Assembly: GCA_017472255.1 (NCBI GenBank)
Contig: JAFUQU010000011.1
Coordinates: forward strand, 62,001 to 126,000
DNA length: 64,000 nt
From: Clostridia bacterium
GTDB lineage: Bacteria; Bacillota; Clostridia; Oscillospirales; CAG-272
Direction: 5' to 3'
In this document: in pieces, positions 33,610 to 41,853 of the stretch
Layout: each line of letters opens with the position of its first letter
Numbering within the stretch: position 1 is the stretch's first letter
Program-made: the position numbers and the translations under genes
The notes under the pieces: generated by a model
The model's input: only the letters and a program-made list of their open reading frames with translations
Told to the model about the DNA's origin: nothing
Database searches by the model: none

Positions 33610-34388
33610 GCCAGCCTGTCGGAATTGTCGCGGACATCGAACGAAGTTCCACCCATGACGGTCCGGGAATGCGGACGGTGGTCTTTCTCAAGGGCTGTCC
33701 GCTGCACTGCGTATGGTGCCACAATCCCGAGTGCATCGACCCGCGCCCCCAGGAATTGTTCTATCCCGACAAATGCATTGGCTGCAAGCGCTGCGCCGAG
33801 GGCTGTTATACCGGCGCGCGGGTGATCTGCGGTCGGAAGATGACCGTCGCCGACGTGATGCGGGAGGTGGACGCCGACCGGGGCTATTACGGCAGAGAGG
33901 GCGGGCTGACCGTTTCCGGCGGCGAACCGCTCATGCAGCGGGAATTCACGCTGGCGCTTCTGCGAGAGGCGAAGGCGCGCGGCATCGGAACCGCCGTCGA
34001 AACGTCCATGATTTACTGGGACGAGGAAATTTTCCGCGCCTGCGATCTGGTCATGTTCGACGTAAAGCTGCCCGACGATGAGCGGCATAAGCGTTGGACG
34101 GGCGTGCCCTTCGCGCCGATTCGGGCGAACATTCTGCGTCTTGCCGGGCTGGGCGTTCCCATGCTGGCGCGCACGCCGGTGGTGCCGGGGGTTAACGCCG
34201 ACGCTGCGACGATTGGCGAAATCGCCGCCTTTCTGCGGGATATCCCCGCCGTGTACAAATACGAGCTGCTGTCCTATCATCCGCTGGGCGTGGCCAAGCA
34301 GCGGGCGCTGGGACAGCCCGAAACCCAATTCGAAATTCCCTCGAAACAATTGATGGAGGAACTGAAACAATATGCTTTCCTACGCTGA
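33606..34388 (+). CDS. Glycyl radical enzyme activating enzyme (radical SAM)
   Basis: A 260-residue activase that installs the glycyl radical on the enzyme encoded next. Radical SAM cluster: FLKGCPLHCVWCHN (C31-x3-C35-x2-C38). A ferredoxin-like insertion follows (CIGCKRCAEGC, from C57), with four cysteines able to hold one auxiliary [4Fe-4S] cluster, and then the SAM-binding SGGEPLMQ. The opening GIVADIERSSTHDGPGMRT is standard for PFL-activase proteins. The GTG start at 33606 overlaps the preceding stop, and the gene overlaps the next one by 17 bp, showing tight translational coupling. The reading frame stays open further upstream, but inside the previous gene. Confidence 0.92.
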   Translation: MSQPVGIVADIERSSTHDGPGMRTVVFLKGCPLHCVWCHNPECIDPRPQELFYPDKCIGCKRCAEGCYTGARVICGRKMTVADVMREVDADRGYYGREGGLTVSGGEPLMQREFTLALLREAKARGIGTAVETSMIYWDEEIFRACDLVMFDVKLPDDERHKRWTGVPFAPIRANILRLAGLGVPMLARTPVVPGVNADAATIGEIAAFLRDIPAVYKYELLSYHPLGVAKQRALGQPETQFEIPSKQLMEELKQYAFLR

Positions 34389-36600
34389 CCGCCTTGCGTC
34401 CATGCGCGAGACGAAAATCAAACACACCCTTCAAAAGCGGGAACAGAACGGCTTTACCGATTTGGACGATTTCGGCACCGTGCCGCTGCCCGAGGGTTAC
34501 GAGGTGCTGCCCTGGTACAACAGCGAAAACGGCAGCTTTTACGGCTTTGAGGGCATGGCGGAGAACTTCTGCCGCGTTCTTGACGCTCATCCCGCCTATG
34601 TCGATCCCATGGAGATGCTTTGCGGACGCTGGCGGGATATGCTGGTCAACTATCGGGGCGACGTGCATTATATGCCCGACTGGATGAAGAAGAATCCCAA
34701 GCTGCGGGACTTCGTGGCGGGCGGAGAAGTGACCGCCCAGTGGAGCAAGCGCTGGGATGAAAAGCGCTTCCCCTATGACGATCTCAAGCCGCTTCAGAAG
34801 AAATACAACATCGCCACCGGCATCGACGGAGACGCGCATTTCGCCTGCGACTATCGCATTGGGCTGTCGCTGGGCTTCGGCGGGCTGATTGAAAAAATCG
34901 AGAAATACCGCAAAATCAATGTGGGGAAGGACGATTTCTACGACGCCGAGCTGACCTGCATCCACGCCATGCTCCGCTTCATCGACCGCCACATCGCGGA
35001 AATCACCCGGCAGCTGGAAACCGAGAGCCGTCTTGAGATTCGCGAGAGCCTGGAAAAGATGCGCACCGTCTGCGAAAACATCCGTCTGGGCGCGCCGAAG
35101 ACCTTCCACGAAGCCTGCCAGTGGGTGGCGTTCTTCAACTGCTTCGCCCGCATTTACACCCGGGACGGCGCGGGCTTCCAGCTGGACACGATTCTGCTGC
35201 CTTACTATGAAGCCGACGTGGCGGCGGGCATTTTGGACGACGAGACGGCGAAGTTTCTCATCGCTGACCTGCTGCTGATCGACCCGCATTATTATCAGAT
35301 TTCGGGCGTTGATGCGGACGACAACGACATTACCAACCACCTGTCCTACCTGATTCTGGACGCCGCCGACAGCATCAACATTTCCTGCAACCTGACCGTC
35401 CGCGTGCATGAAAACTGCGACCCGGAATTTTTAACGTTGGCGGTGAAGTATCTGTTCAAAAATCAGAACGGCTGGCCCCGATTCTGCGGCGACAAGGCGC
35501 TGCTGGAGGGTTACATGAAGAACAGCCCGGACATCGACAAGGCGACGGCGCGGGAACGCATCGCCGTGGGCTGCAACTGGATGTGCGTGCCGGGACGGGA
35601 ATTCCCGATGAACGACACGGTGAAGATCAACATCGCGAAGGTGCTGGAGCAGGCGATTATCGACCTGCGCGCCGAGGGCGGGGAACCGTCCCTCGCCCGT
35701 TTATACGAGCTGTGGGAAGCGCACCTGACCAAAGCCGCCGAGGTTGTGGCGGCGGGTGTGAACCTGCACCTTGACCACATCGGCGAGGTGACGCCGGAGC
35801 TGATCATGAATCTGATGTTCAAGAATTCCATCGAGCGGGGCGAGGATGCATCGAAGTGCGCTGAGCTGTACACCATCGGCTGCGACGGCGCGGGCTTGGC
35901 GGTAGTTGCCGACTCGCTGGCGGCCATTGAAACGCGGATTGAAACCGAGCACGTGGTCACATGGGAGCAGCTTTTCGCGGCGCTGGACGATGATTTCGCC
36001 GACGAGCGCCTTCGTGCGATCATGAAATCCGTGCCGAAATATTGCAGCGGCGGCAGCGTGGCCGACCGCTGGGCAAAAACGCTGACCGACAGCTATGTGC
36101 GTATCATCCGCGGCGTGAAGATGCCGAACGGACGGATGCTTGTGCCGGGCTGGTTCTCGTGGGCGCGCTCCATCGAATACGGCAAAGCGGTGGGCGCGAC
36201 GCCCAACGGGCGCCGTTCAGGCGAGCCAATCTCCCATGGCGCCAATCCGAATCCGGGCTTCCGCGTGGACAGCGCCGTCACCGCGCAGGCAAACGGCATC
36301 GCCGCCGTTCAGCCGGGCTACGGCAACACCGCTCCCCTCCAGCTGGAATTCGACCCGAAAATCGCCGCCGACGAAGGCGGCATCGAAGCCGTCTGCCAGC
36401 TCATCCGCGAACACTTCCGTCAAGGCGGCACCCTCATCAACATCAACATCCTAAACGGCGAAAAACTCCTCGAAGCCCACAAAAACCCCATGTCCCACCC
36501 CGACCACGTCGTCCGCGTCACCGGCTTCACCGCCTACTTCGCATCCCTAACCCCCGGCTTCCGGCAGTTAGTCGTGAATCGGTTTTTAGAGGGGATTTAA
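34372..36600 (+). CDS. Glycyl radical enzyme of unassigned specificity (PFL-like family)
   Basis: A 742-residue member of the pyruvate formate-lyase superfamily. The C-terminal radical site is VVRVTGFTAYFASL, with Gly718 carrying the radical. The candidate active-site cysteine is C401 in IAVGCNWMCVPG, with a second Cys at 405. In the dehydratase and C-N/C-S lyase branches (glycerol dehydratase, CutC, HypD, IslA) a Glu usually lies two residues after the Cys (G-C-V-E); here the position is Trp403, and the PFL Cys-Cys pair is absent too. So the enzyme belongs to none of these by motif. Co-expression with an atypical Gfo/Idh/MocA protein suggests a sugar- or polyol-derived substrate. Cytoplasmic, strictly anaerobic. 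Confidence 0.9.
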   Translation: MLSYADRLASMRETKIKHTLQKREQNGFTDLDDFGTVPLPEGYEVLPWYNSENGSFYGFEGMAENFCRVLDAHPAYVDPMEMLCGRWRDMLVNYRGDVHYMPDWMKKNPKLRDFVAGGEVTAQWSKRWDEKRFPYDDLKPLQKKYNIATGIDGDAHFACDYRIGLSLGFGGLIEKIEKYRKINVGKDDFYDAELTCIHAMLRFIDRHIAEITRQLETESRLEIRESLEKMRTVCENIRLGAPKTFHEACQWVAFFNCFARIYTRDGAGFQLDTILLPYYEADVAAGILDDETAKFLIADLLLIDPHYYQISGVDADDNDITNHLSYLILDAADSINISCNLTVRVHENCDPEFLTLAVKYLFKNQNGWPRFCGDKALLEGYMKNSPDIDKATARERIAVGCNWMCVPGREFPMNDTVKINIAKVLEQAIIDLRAEGGEPSLARLYELWEAHLTKAAEVVAAGVNLHLDHIGEVTPELIMNLMFKNSIERGEDASKCAELYTIGCDGAGLAVVADSLAAIETRIETEHVVTWEQLFAALDDDFADERLRAIMKSVPKYCSGGSVADRWAKTLTDSYVRIIRGVKMPNGRMLVPGWFSWARSIEYGKAVGATPNGRRSGEPISHGANPNPGFRVDSAVTAQANGIAAVQPGYGNTAPLQLEFDPKIAADEGGIEAVCQLIREHFRQGGTLININILNGEKLLEAHKNPMSHPDHVVRVTGFTAYFASLTPGFRQLVVNRFLEGI

Positions 36601-36605
36601 GAGGG

Positions 36606-36903
36606 GTACGCGCTTTTACGACCTCGCGACGCGAGGTCGTTGAAAAGGCTGTGCAAAAGCTTTAGAAGAGGGTAATATAGGCTTTCCTCCGGGACGGTTT
36701 ACCGTCTCGGAGGTTTCTGCACCCACGGAGGAACGCTTTCAAACTTGGTCGCGAGTGCAGCGCAGACGAAGTTTGCGCGAACACAGCGAAAGCGTCCCAG
36801 AGCGATTTGTCCTCCTTGCCGGTGCGTAGCAACGGCTGGGGCCGCCCTACCCTCTACGGCAAATCGGGTCTGTACAAATTTGTTTGGCGTGTTGAAAGTT
36901 CTT
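36606..36903 (+). repeat. Structured intergenic repeat, family B, copy 2
   Basis: A 298-bp relative of 11775-12049, with the same order of conserved blocks: GTACGCGCTTTTACGACCTC, hairpin, AAAAGGCTGTGCAAAAGCTT, GGGACGGTTTACCGTC, GGAACGCTTTCAAACTTG, GTCCCAGAGCGATTTGTCCT, ACGGCAAATCGGGT. Here ACGCTTTC pairs with a later GAAAGCGT, and the last internal loop is longer than in copy 1. It starts 5 bp after the glycyl-radical enzyme stop and ends 54 bp before the -35 box of the next operon. Confidence 0.8.
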
Positions 36904-36957
36904 TAACTTGGGCTTGGTGCGGCTGGATTTTGAGGGGTGCGAAATTCGGTTATTTAC

Positions 36958-36986
36958 TTGACTTTGCGGGGGTTATGCGTTATAAT
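36958..36986 (+). promoter_or_regulatory. Sigma-A promoter of the twin histidine phosphatase operon
   Basis: TTGACT (36958-36963), 17-bp spacer, TATAAT (36981-36986). Confidence 0.8.
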
Positions 36987-36997
36987 AGTATCAGCGG

Positions 36998-37027
36998 CCG
37001 GAACTGCGTCAGCGGTTCCGGTTTTTT
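36998..37027 (+). terminator. Terminator-like hairpin in the 5' leader (possible attenuator)
   Basis: Stem CCGGAAC (36998-37004) with GTTCCGG (37015-37021), followed at once by TTTTTT and then the GGAGG ribosome site. It lies within the first 35 transcribed bases. Confidence 0.6.
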
Positions 37028-37037
37028 GGAGGTGCTT

Positions 37038-37721
37038 ATGTTATTATTTATCGTTCGCCACGGCGACCCGATTTACGATCCCGATTCGCTGACGCCCAAG
37101 GGGCACGAGCAGGCGGAGGCGCTGGTGCGCCGCTTCTCCGTGAATGGGCTGGATCGCATTTATTCGTCCCCGATGGTTCGCGCGCAGCAGACTGCCGCTC
37201 CCACTGCAAAGGCTTTGGGGCTGACCGTTCAGATTGAGGAATGGACGTCTGAAAATTTAGCGGGGCGGGATTTATTTTACACTGATTCACAGGGGCGGCG
37301 GATGTGGTATTTTCAGGCGGATCCCGGTGAGATTGGCGAGGCTGGGCTTGACCGTTTCCCGTCGGAGGAGGAGCGCTATGCCCAGGGGTTGAAGCGGATT
37401 GCCGATGCGTCCGACGAATTTTTATCCCGTCACGGTTATGTGCGGGAAGGGAAGCTTTACCGCATTGAGCGGGCGAACGAGGAGCGGATTGCCGTTTTCT
37501 GCCATGGCGGCTTTGGTTTGACGTGGTTGTCCCATCTTTTGGGATTTCCGGCACAGCACTTTGGCATGACCCACGACATGACCCACAGCGGCGTGACCCT
37601 GCTGGAATTTGCCAACCATCCGTCGGGCTGGACGATTCCCCGGATGCTCATAGAGAACGATATGTCCCACATTTTAGCGGCGGGGCTGCCCTTTGAGTAC
37701 AACAACAATCAGAAAATATAA
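37038..37721 (+). CDS. Histidine phosphatase family protein (phosphoglycerate mutase-like), copy 1
   Basis: A 227-residue enzyme with the catalytic motif FIVRHGDPIYDPDS (phospho-acceptor His8) and a second active-site His in AVFCHGGFGLTW. The IYSSPMVRAQQTA segment is the family's PX-R-A-QTA motif. It probably dephosphorylates a sugar phosphate or nucleotide; the substrate is not evident. The ATG at 37038 with GGAGGTGCTT was chosen because the open frame back to 36807 runs through the repeat, the promoter and the leader hairpin. An about 60% similar copy follows after 18 bp. Confidence 0.9.
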   Translation: MLLFIVRHGDPIYDPDSLTPKGHEQAEALVRRFSVNGLDRIYSSPMVRAQQTAAPTAKALGLTVQIEEWTSENLAGRDLFYTDSQGRRMWYFQADPGEIGEAGLDRFPSEEERYAQGLKRIADASDEFLSRHGYVREGKLYRIERANEERIAVFCHGGFGLTWLSHLLGFPAQHFGMTHDMTHSGVTLLEFANHPSGWTIPRMLIENDMSHILAAGLPFEYNNNQKI

Positions 37722-37739
37722 AGACAGGAGAACCAGATC

Positions 37740-38420
37740 ATGCTTCTATTCATCATTCGTCACGGCGACCCCATCTACAATCCCGATTCGCTGACGCCCA
37801 AGGGACACGAGCAGGCGAAGGCTCTCGTCCGCCGGTTTACGGTTCACGGGCTTGACCGCATTTATTCGTCCCCGATGATACGCGCCCAGCAGACCGCCGC
37901 GCCCACCGCCGAGGCGCTGGGACTGCCTGTCAACATTGAAAAATGGTGCAGCGAGGATTGGGCGTATCGTGAAATGTCCATTCCCACGGCAGGTGGCGGG
38001 CGCACGTGGTACTTCCGCCGGGACATCAACGAAATCCGCGCCGACGGTTTGACCGCCGAGCCGAAGCTGGAAGCCGTTCGCGCCGGCATCAAGCGGATTG
38101 GCGATTCCTCCGACGAGTTTATGGCGCGTCACGGCTATGTGCGGGAGGGGGATTTCTACCGCATTGAGAAGCCGAACGACGAGCGGGTGGCGGTGTTCTG
38201 CCACGAGGGGTTTGGCTGCACGTGGATGGCGCACCTGCTGTCGGTGCCCACCCAGCAGTTTTGGACGACCCATTATCTGACCCACAGCGCGGTGTCGGTC
38301 TTCCAGTTTGAGAACGACCCGGCGGGGTTCACCTATCCGAAGATGCTGGCGTTTTCGGACATTTCCCACATTCTGGGCACCGACCTGCCTTACGAGCATT
38401 CCAATTCCATACCGATGTGA
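37740..38420 (+). CDS. Histidine phosphatase family protein (phosphoglycerate mutase-like), copy 2
   Basis: A 226-residue tandem paralogue: FIIRHGDPIYNPDSLTPKGH, IYSSPMIRAQQTAAP and AVFCHEGFGCTWMAHL are present, so the active site is intact. Compared with copy 1 the region of residues 75-105 (WAYREMSIPTAGGGRTWYF) differs, which is where substrate specificity of the family is set. Its ATG follows ACAGGAGAACCAGATC, in the same operon. A terminator follows at 38427-38457. Confidence 0.9.
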   Translation: MLLFIIRHGDPIYNPDSLTPKGHEQAKALVRRFTVHGLDRIYSSPMIRAQQTAAPTAEALGLPVNIEKWCSEDWAYREMSIPTAGGGRTWYFRRDINEIRADGLTAEPKLEAVRAGIKRIGDSSDEFMARHGYVREGDFYRIEKPNDERVAVFCHEGFGCTWMAHLLSVPTQQFWTTHYLTHSAVSVFQFENDPAGFTYPKMLAFSDISHILGTDLPYEHSNSIPM

Positions 38421-38426
38421 AATACA

Positions 38427-38457
38427 TTCCGCGCCCTTCGTGGCGCGGAAAATTTTT
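38427..38457 (+). terminator. Intrinsic terminator
   Basis: A 9-bp stem TTCCGCGCC/GGCGCGGAA with a CTTCGT loop, followed by AATTTTTG. Confidence 0.8.
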
Positions 38458-38482
38458 GCAAAAAAATGCGTAAAAGCTTGCC

Positions 38483-38511
38483 TTGACAAGCTCTGCGGCA
38501 TCAGGTATAAT
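38483..38511 (+). promoter_or_regulatory. Sigma-A promoter of the GH-A pair
   Basis: TTGACA (38483-38488), 17-bp spacer, TATAAT (38506-38511): a near-consensus promoter. Confidence 0.88.
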
Positions 38512-38563
38512 GAAATAAACTGTCGGAGTGTACTCCGGTGATCTGATATACGAGGTGAACATC

Positions 38564-40450
38564 ATGACAAACAACTTTATGATTGGCTGCAACTATTGGG
38601 ATTCCACCCATGGCACCGATATGTGGCGCGACTGGAACGAGCAGGACGTGGATGCCGATCTGGCAGCGCTGGAAGCGGTAGGGGTGAAGTACCTGCGGGT
38701 ATTTCCAAACTGGCGGGATTTCCAGCCGGTCTGCCGCCTGTACGCCTGGCGGGGACAGCACAAGGAATACCGCCTGACCGGGGAGCGCTTCCCGGAGAAT
38801 GAATATTACATCGAGCCGGTGATGATTGAGCGGTTTCTGACCTTCTGCGATCTTGCCGAAAAGCACGGTATGAAGCTGATTGTGTCGGTGCTCACCGGAT
38901 GGATGAGCGGACGTCTTTTCACGCCGCCGCTGCTGGAGGGGAAGAATCTTATCCGCGACCATGAGGCGCTGATGTTTGAGGAGCGTTTTGTGCGTGGTTT
39001 TGTGGGCTATGTGAAGCATCATTCCGCCATCGACTGGTGGGATCTTGGCAACGAGTGCAACTGTCTTGGGCAGGCGGACACCGGCGCGGACGCTTACGTC
39101 TGGACGGTCACTATCCGGAACGCCATTCTTGCCGCCGACCGTTCTCGGAAGATTATGTCCGGTATGCACGGGCTGACCTTCGAACCGGATTCGCCTTGGT
39201 CAATCAAGGTACAGGGCGAGCTGACCGATATGCTCACGCCCCATCCCTATCCGTCCCCCACCATCGGCGGCGACGTGGAGCCTGCCGACCGGATGCGTAC
39301 CACCATCCTGCCCACGGCGCAGTGTACCTACTACTCCGACCTTGGCGGCAAGCCCGCCATGATTCAGGAACAGGGCACTTTCAGTGATATGCTGATCAAT
39401 CGGGAGGGTGCAGCGGACTTCCTGCGGGTCAATATCTGCTCGGCGTGGGCGAACGGCTTCAAGGGATATCTCTGGTGGTGCGGCTGTGAACACCTTTGCC
39501 TGACCCAGCCGCCCTACAGCTGGTCGATGATCGAGCGGGAGCTGGGCATCCTCGACCTTGACCGCAATCCAAAGCCCGTGGCAACCCAGATGAAGGCGAT
39601 GTCCGACCTGATGGAAACGCTGCCTGACCTGCCGGAGAAAGAGATCGACGCGGTCTGCGTGCTTTCCCGGGAACAGCAGCAGTGGCAGGTTGGCGCGGCG
39701 GCGTATATCCTCGGCAAGCAGGCGGGGCTTCAGGTAAGGATGGCGAGCTGCTACGACGCACCGTATGGCGAAATTCCGAAGGCGCCGATCTATCTGCTGC
39801 CTTCGATTATGGGCTGGGCGGCGCTGTACAAGGAATGCTTCGATCTGTTATTGGAGCGGGTTCACGAGGACGGCGCGGCGCTGTATATCTCGGTGGGCAG
39901 CGGCTTTGTGACCGAGTTTGAGAAGGTGACGGGAATGCGTTCCCACGGCATGATGAACGCGGGGGGCAGCAGCGTGAAGCTGGAGCTGTCGGACGGCGGG
40001 CTGACGCTGCCGGTGCAGTATAACAAAAAATTCCTGCTGGAACGGCTTACCGCCGATGTGCTGGGGCATGACGCCGACGGCACGCCGGTCTTCTCCCGCC
40101 ACAGCTTTGGAAAGGGTAAAATCTATCTGCTGGGCTTCCCGCTGGAGCAGATGCTCTGGAACCGCCCGATGATCTTTGCCGGAGACGACGCACCCGCGTA
40201 CTGGCGGATTTACCGCGAGGTCGGACGCGAGCTGCTGGCGGGCAAGGTGCTGACCTGTGCTAACCCTCAGATCGGGCTGACGCTGCATCCCTGTGAGGAC
40301 GGCAGCTATTACGCCGTGGCGGTGAACTATTCCGAGAAGGAGCAGGATACGCAGCTGACGCTGGCAGAGGGCTGGAAGCTGGAGTCGGTTTACGGCGGCG
40401 TGCAGGTCATCGGCAAGTGCGACATGACCGTGTATCGGGTGAGGAAGTGA
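38564..40450 (+). CDS. Clan GH-A glycoside hydrolase (GH5/GH42-like TIM barrel)
   Basis: A 628-residue enzyme without signal peptide. Residues about 5-330 form a TIM barrel: RVFPNWRDFQPV, KLIVSVLTGWMSG, the acid/base Glu164 in DWWDLGNECNCLG (typical N-E), and nucleophile candidate Glu269 in PAMIQEQGTF. Residues about 360-560 resemble the Rossmann-like trimerisation domain of GH42 beta-galactosidases (KEIDAVCVLSREQQQWQVGA...), ending in a beta domain. A cytoplasmic exo-glycosidase role is likely; the sugar is unknown. The ATG follows CGAGGTGAACATC. The DUF4832 gene starts 2 bp after its stop. Confidence 0.8.
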   Translation: MTNNFMIGCNYWDSTHGTDMWRDWNEQDVDADLAALEAVGVKYLRVFPNWRDFQPVCRLYAWRGQHKEYRLTGERFPENEYYIEPVMIERFLTFCDLAEKHGMKLIVSVLTGWMSGRLFTPPLLEGKNLIRDHEALMFEERFVRGFVGYVKHHSAIDWWDLGNECNCLGQADTGADAYVWTVTIRNAILAADRSRKIMSGMHGLTFEPDSPWSIKVQGELTDMLTPHPYPSPTIGGDVEPADRMRTTILPTAQCTYYSDLGGKPAMIQEQGTFSDMLINREGAADFLRVNICSAWANGFKGYLWWCGCEHLCLTQPPYSWSMIERELGILDLDRNPKPVATQMKAMSDLMETLPDLPEKEIDAVCVLSREQQQWQVGAAAYILGKQAGLQVRMASCYDAPYGEIPKAPIYLLPSIMGWAALYKECFDLLLERVHEDGAALYISVGSGFVTEFEKVTGMRSHGMMNAGGSSVKLELSDGGLTLPVQYNKKFLLERLTADVLGHDADGTPVFSRHSFGKGKIYLLGFPLEQMLWNRPMIFAGDDAPAYWRIYREVGRELLAGKVLTCANPQIGLTLHPCEDGSYYAVAVNYSEKEQDTQLTLAEGWKLESVYGGVQVIGKCDMTVYRVRK

Positions 40451-40452
40451 CC

Positions 40453-41775
40453 ATGGCTCACCGTTTTCCAAATCAAACCCGCACGCTGCTTCCATCGGAC
40501 GAGCTGCTGCGCAACCCGCACAAGGGCTTCACCACCTTTCAGCGCTTCCGGGGCGATCGGCTTAACGAGGACTGGACGATGCAAACCGGCTGGCGGATGG
40601 AGCAGATTCCCCAGGGAGAGCTGTTCTGCGGAAGGTACGACGACGGTCATCCCGACACCAGCCTTGCCTATTTCCGAATCCCGTGGCGGCGGCTGGAGCC
40701 GGAACGGGGGAGATATGACTTCACCTTCCTCGATTTTGTGCTGGAGGAAGCCGATCGGCGCGGGCAGAAGGTCATGCTCCGTTTTCCGCCTCACGCCGCC
40801 CGCCCGGGTGAGCTGGAGCTTCCCGAGTGGATGGTGGACGCCCTTCACCTGCCCGAGCGGGAGGTGGGCAATAAAATGTCCCCCGATCATCCGTTGTTCT
40901 ATGAAAGCTACGGCGGATTCATCCGCGCGGTGGGCGCGCACATCGATGGGGACAGCCGGGTCAGCGCGGTGGATATGTCGCTGATCAGCGCATGGGGCGA
41001 GGGGCATCAGATCGATATGGTGCTGGAGAAGGATTGGAAAGGATTGGTAGACGCCTATATGCAGTCCTTCACGAAAACGCCCATCTCCGCCCAGTTCAAC
41101 CACCCCCAGTCGGTACTTTACGCCAACAGCTATCGCCCGGTGGGGCTGCGCGCCGACTGCCTTGGCAACATGACCTGGCATATGCCGAACCTGTACCCCC
41201 GCGCCTTCGCGCAGATGAACGAGCTGTGGAAGCGGGCGCCCATCGCCTTTGAGGTTTGCTGGATCATGAAGCACTGGTCCGACATGGGTTGGGACGTGGA
41301 CTACATCATCGAGCAGTCCCTGCAATGGCATATCAGCACGTTCAACGAAAAATCCGCGCGGATTCCCGACTTTCTGGTGGAGAAATGCCAGCGGTGGATG
41401 AAGAAGATGGGCTATCGCTTTGCGCTGCGTGTGATCGATTTTCCCGCCGACGCCTGTCCGGGGGATGTGCTGCATCTGTCGGTCTGCGTACAGAATCTGG
41501 GCGTTGCGCCGATTTACCACCGCTATCCGCTGGTTTTTCGTCTGCGTGGCGAGAGGGGCGTATGCTATGATCTGCCGTCGGACGCGGATATTACGACATG
41601 GCTGCCCGGCGATCATATGTGGGAGGGCAGCGTCACGCTGCCGCCGGATATGGCGAAGGGAAGCTACGCGCTGGAGGTTGGCATCACCGACGGCGATACG
41701 CTGGTGCGCTTTGCCAACGGCGCGGAGGTGCGGGACGGCTTTGTCGTCGCGGCGGAAGGCGTTGTGGTACAGTAG
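40453..41775 (+). CDS. DUF4832 domain protein (putative glycoside hydrolase)
   Basis: A 440-residue protein. The start LLRNPHKGFTTFQRF and the segment SLAYFRIPWRRLEPERGRYD with VMLRFPPHA are typical of DUF4832/DUF4874 proteins, which have a TIM barrel related to GH-A enzymes, followed by a C-terminal beta-sandwich (CPGDVLHLSVCVQNLGVAPI). VDMSLISAWGEGHQI contains a probable catalytic Glu. No signal peptide. It is co-transcribed with the GH-A enzyme upstream, so the two probably act on one oligosaccharide. The ATG at 40453 has GAGGAAG in front. Confidence 0.8.
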   Translation: MAHRFPNQTRTLLPSDELLRNPHKGFTTFQRFRGDRLNEDWTMQTGWRMEQIPQGELFCGRYDDGHPDTSLAYFRIPWRRLEPERGRYDFTFLDFVLEEADRRGQKVMLRFPPHAARPGELELPEWMVDALHLPEREVGNKMSPDHPLFYESYGGFIRAVGAHIDGDSRVSAVDMSLISAWGEGHQIDMVLEKDWKGLVDAYMQSFTKTPISAQFNHPQSVLYANSYRPVGLRADCLGNMTWHMPNLYPRAFAQMNELWKRAPIAFEVCWIMKHWSDMGWDVDYIIEQSLQWHISTFNEKSARIPDFLVEKCQRWMKKMGYRFALRVIDFPADACPGDVLHLSVCVQNLGVAPIYHRYPLVFRLRGERGVCYDLPSDADITTWLPGDHMWEGSVTLPPDMAKGSYALEVGITDGDTLVRFANGAEVRDGFVVAAEGVVVQ

Positions 41776-41791
41776 AAAACTGGTTTTCATA

Positions 41792-41820
41792 TTGACTTTC
41801 CTTTCGAAATATGTTACAAT
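41792..41820 (+). promoter_or_regulatory. Sigma-A promoter of the TrpB-like gene
   Basis: TTGACT (41792-41797), 17-bp spacer, TACAAT (41815-41820). Confidence 0.78.
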
Positions 41821-41853
41821 ATATATAATACGCAACACGAAAGGAATCAAGCA

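Noticed and set aside
36807..37037. N-terminal extension of the first histidine phosphatase
   Set aside because: It would read through the repeat, the promoter and the leader hairpin; the family start MLLFIVRHG has a perfect GGAGG.
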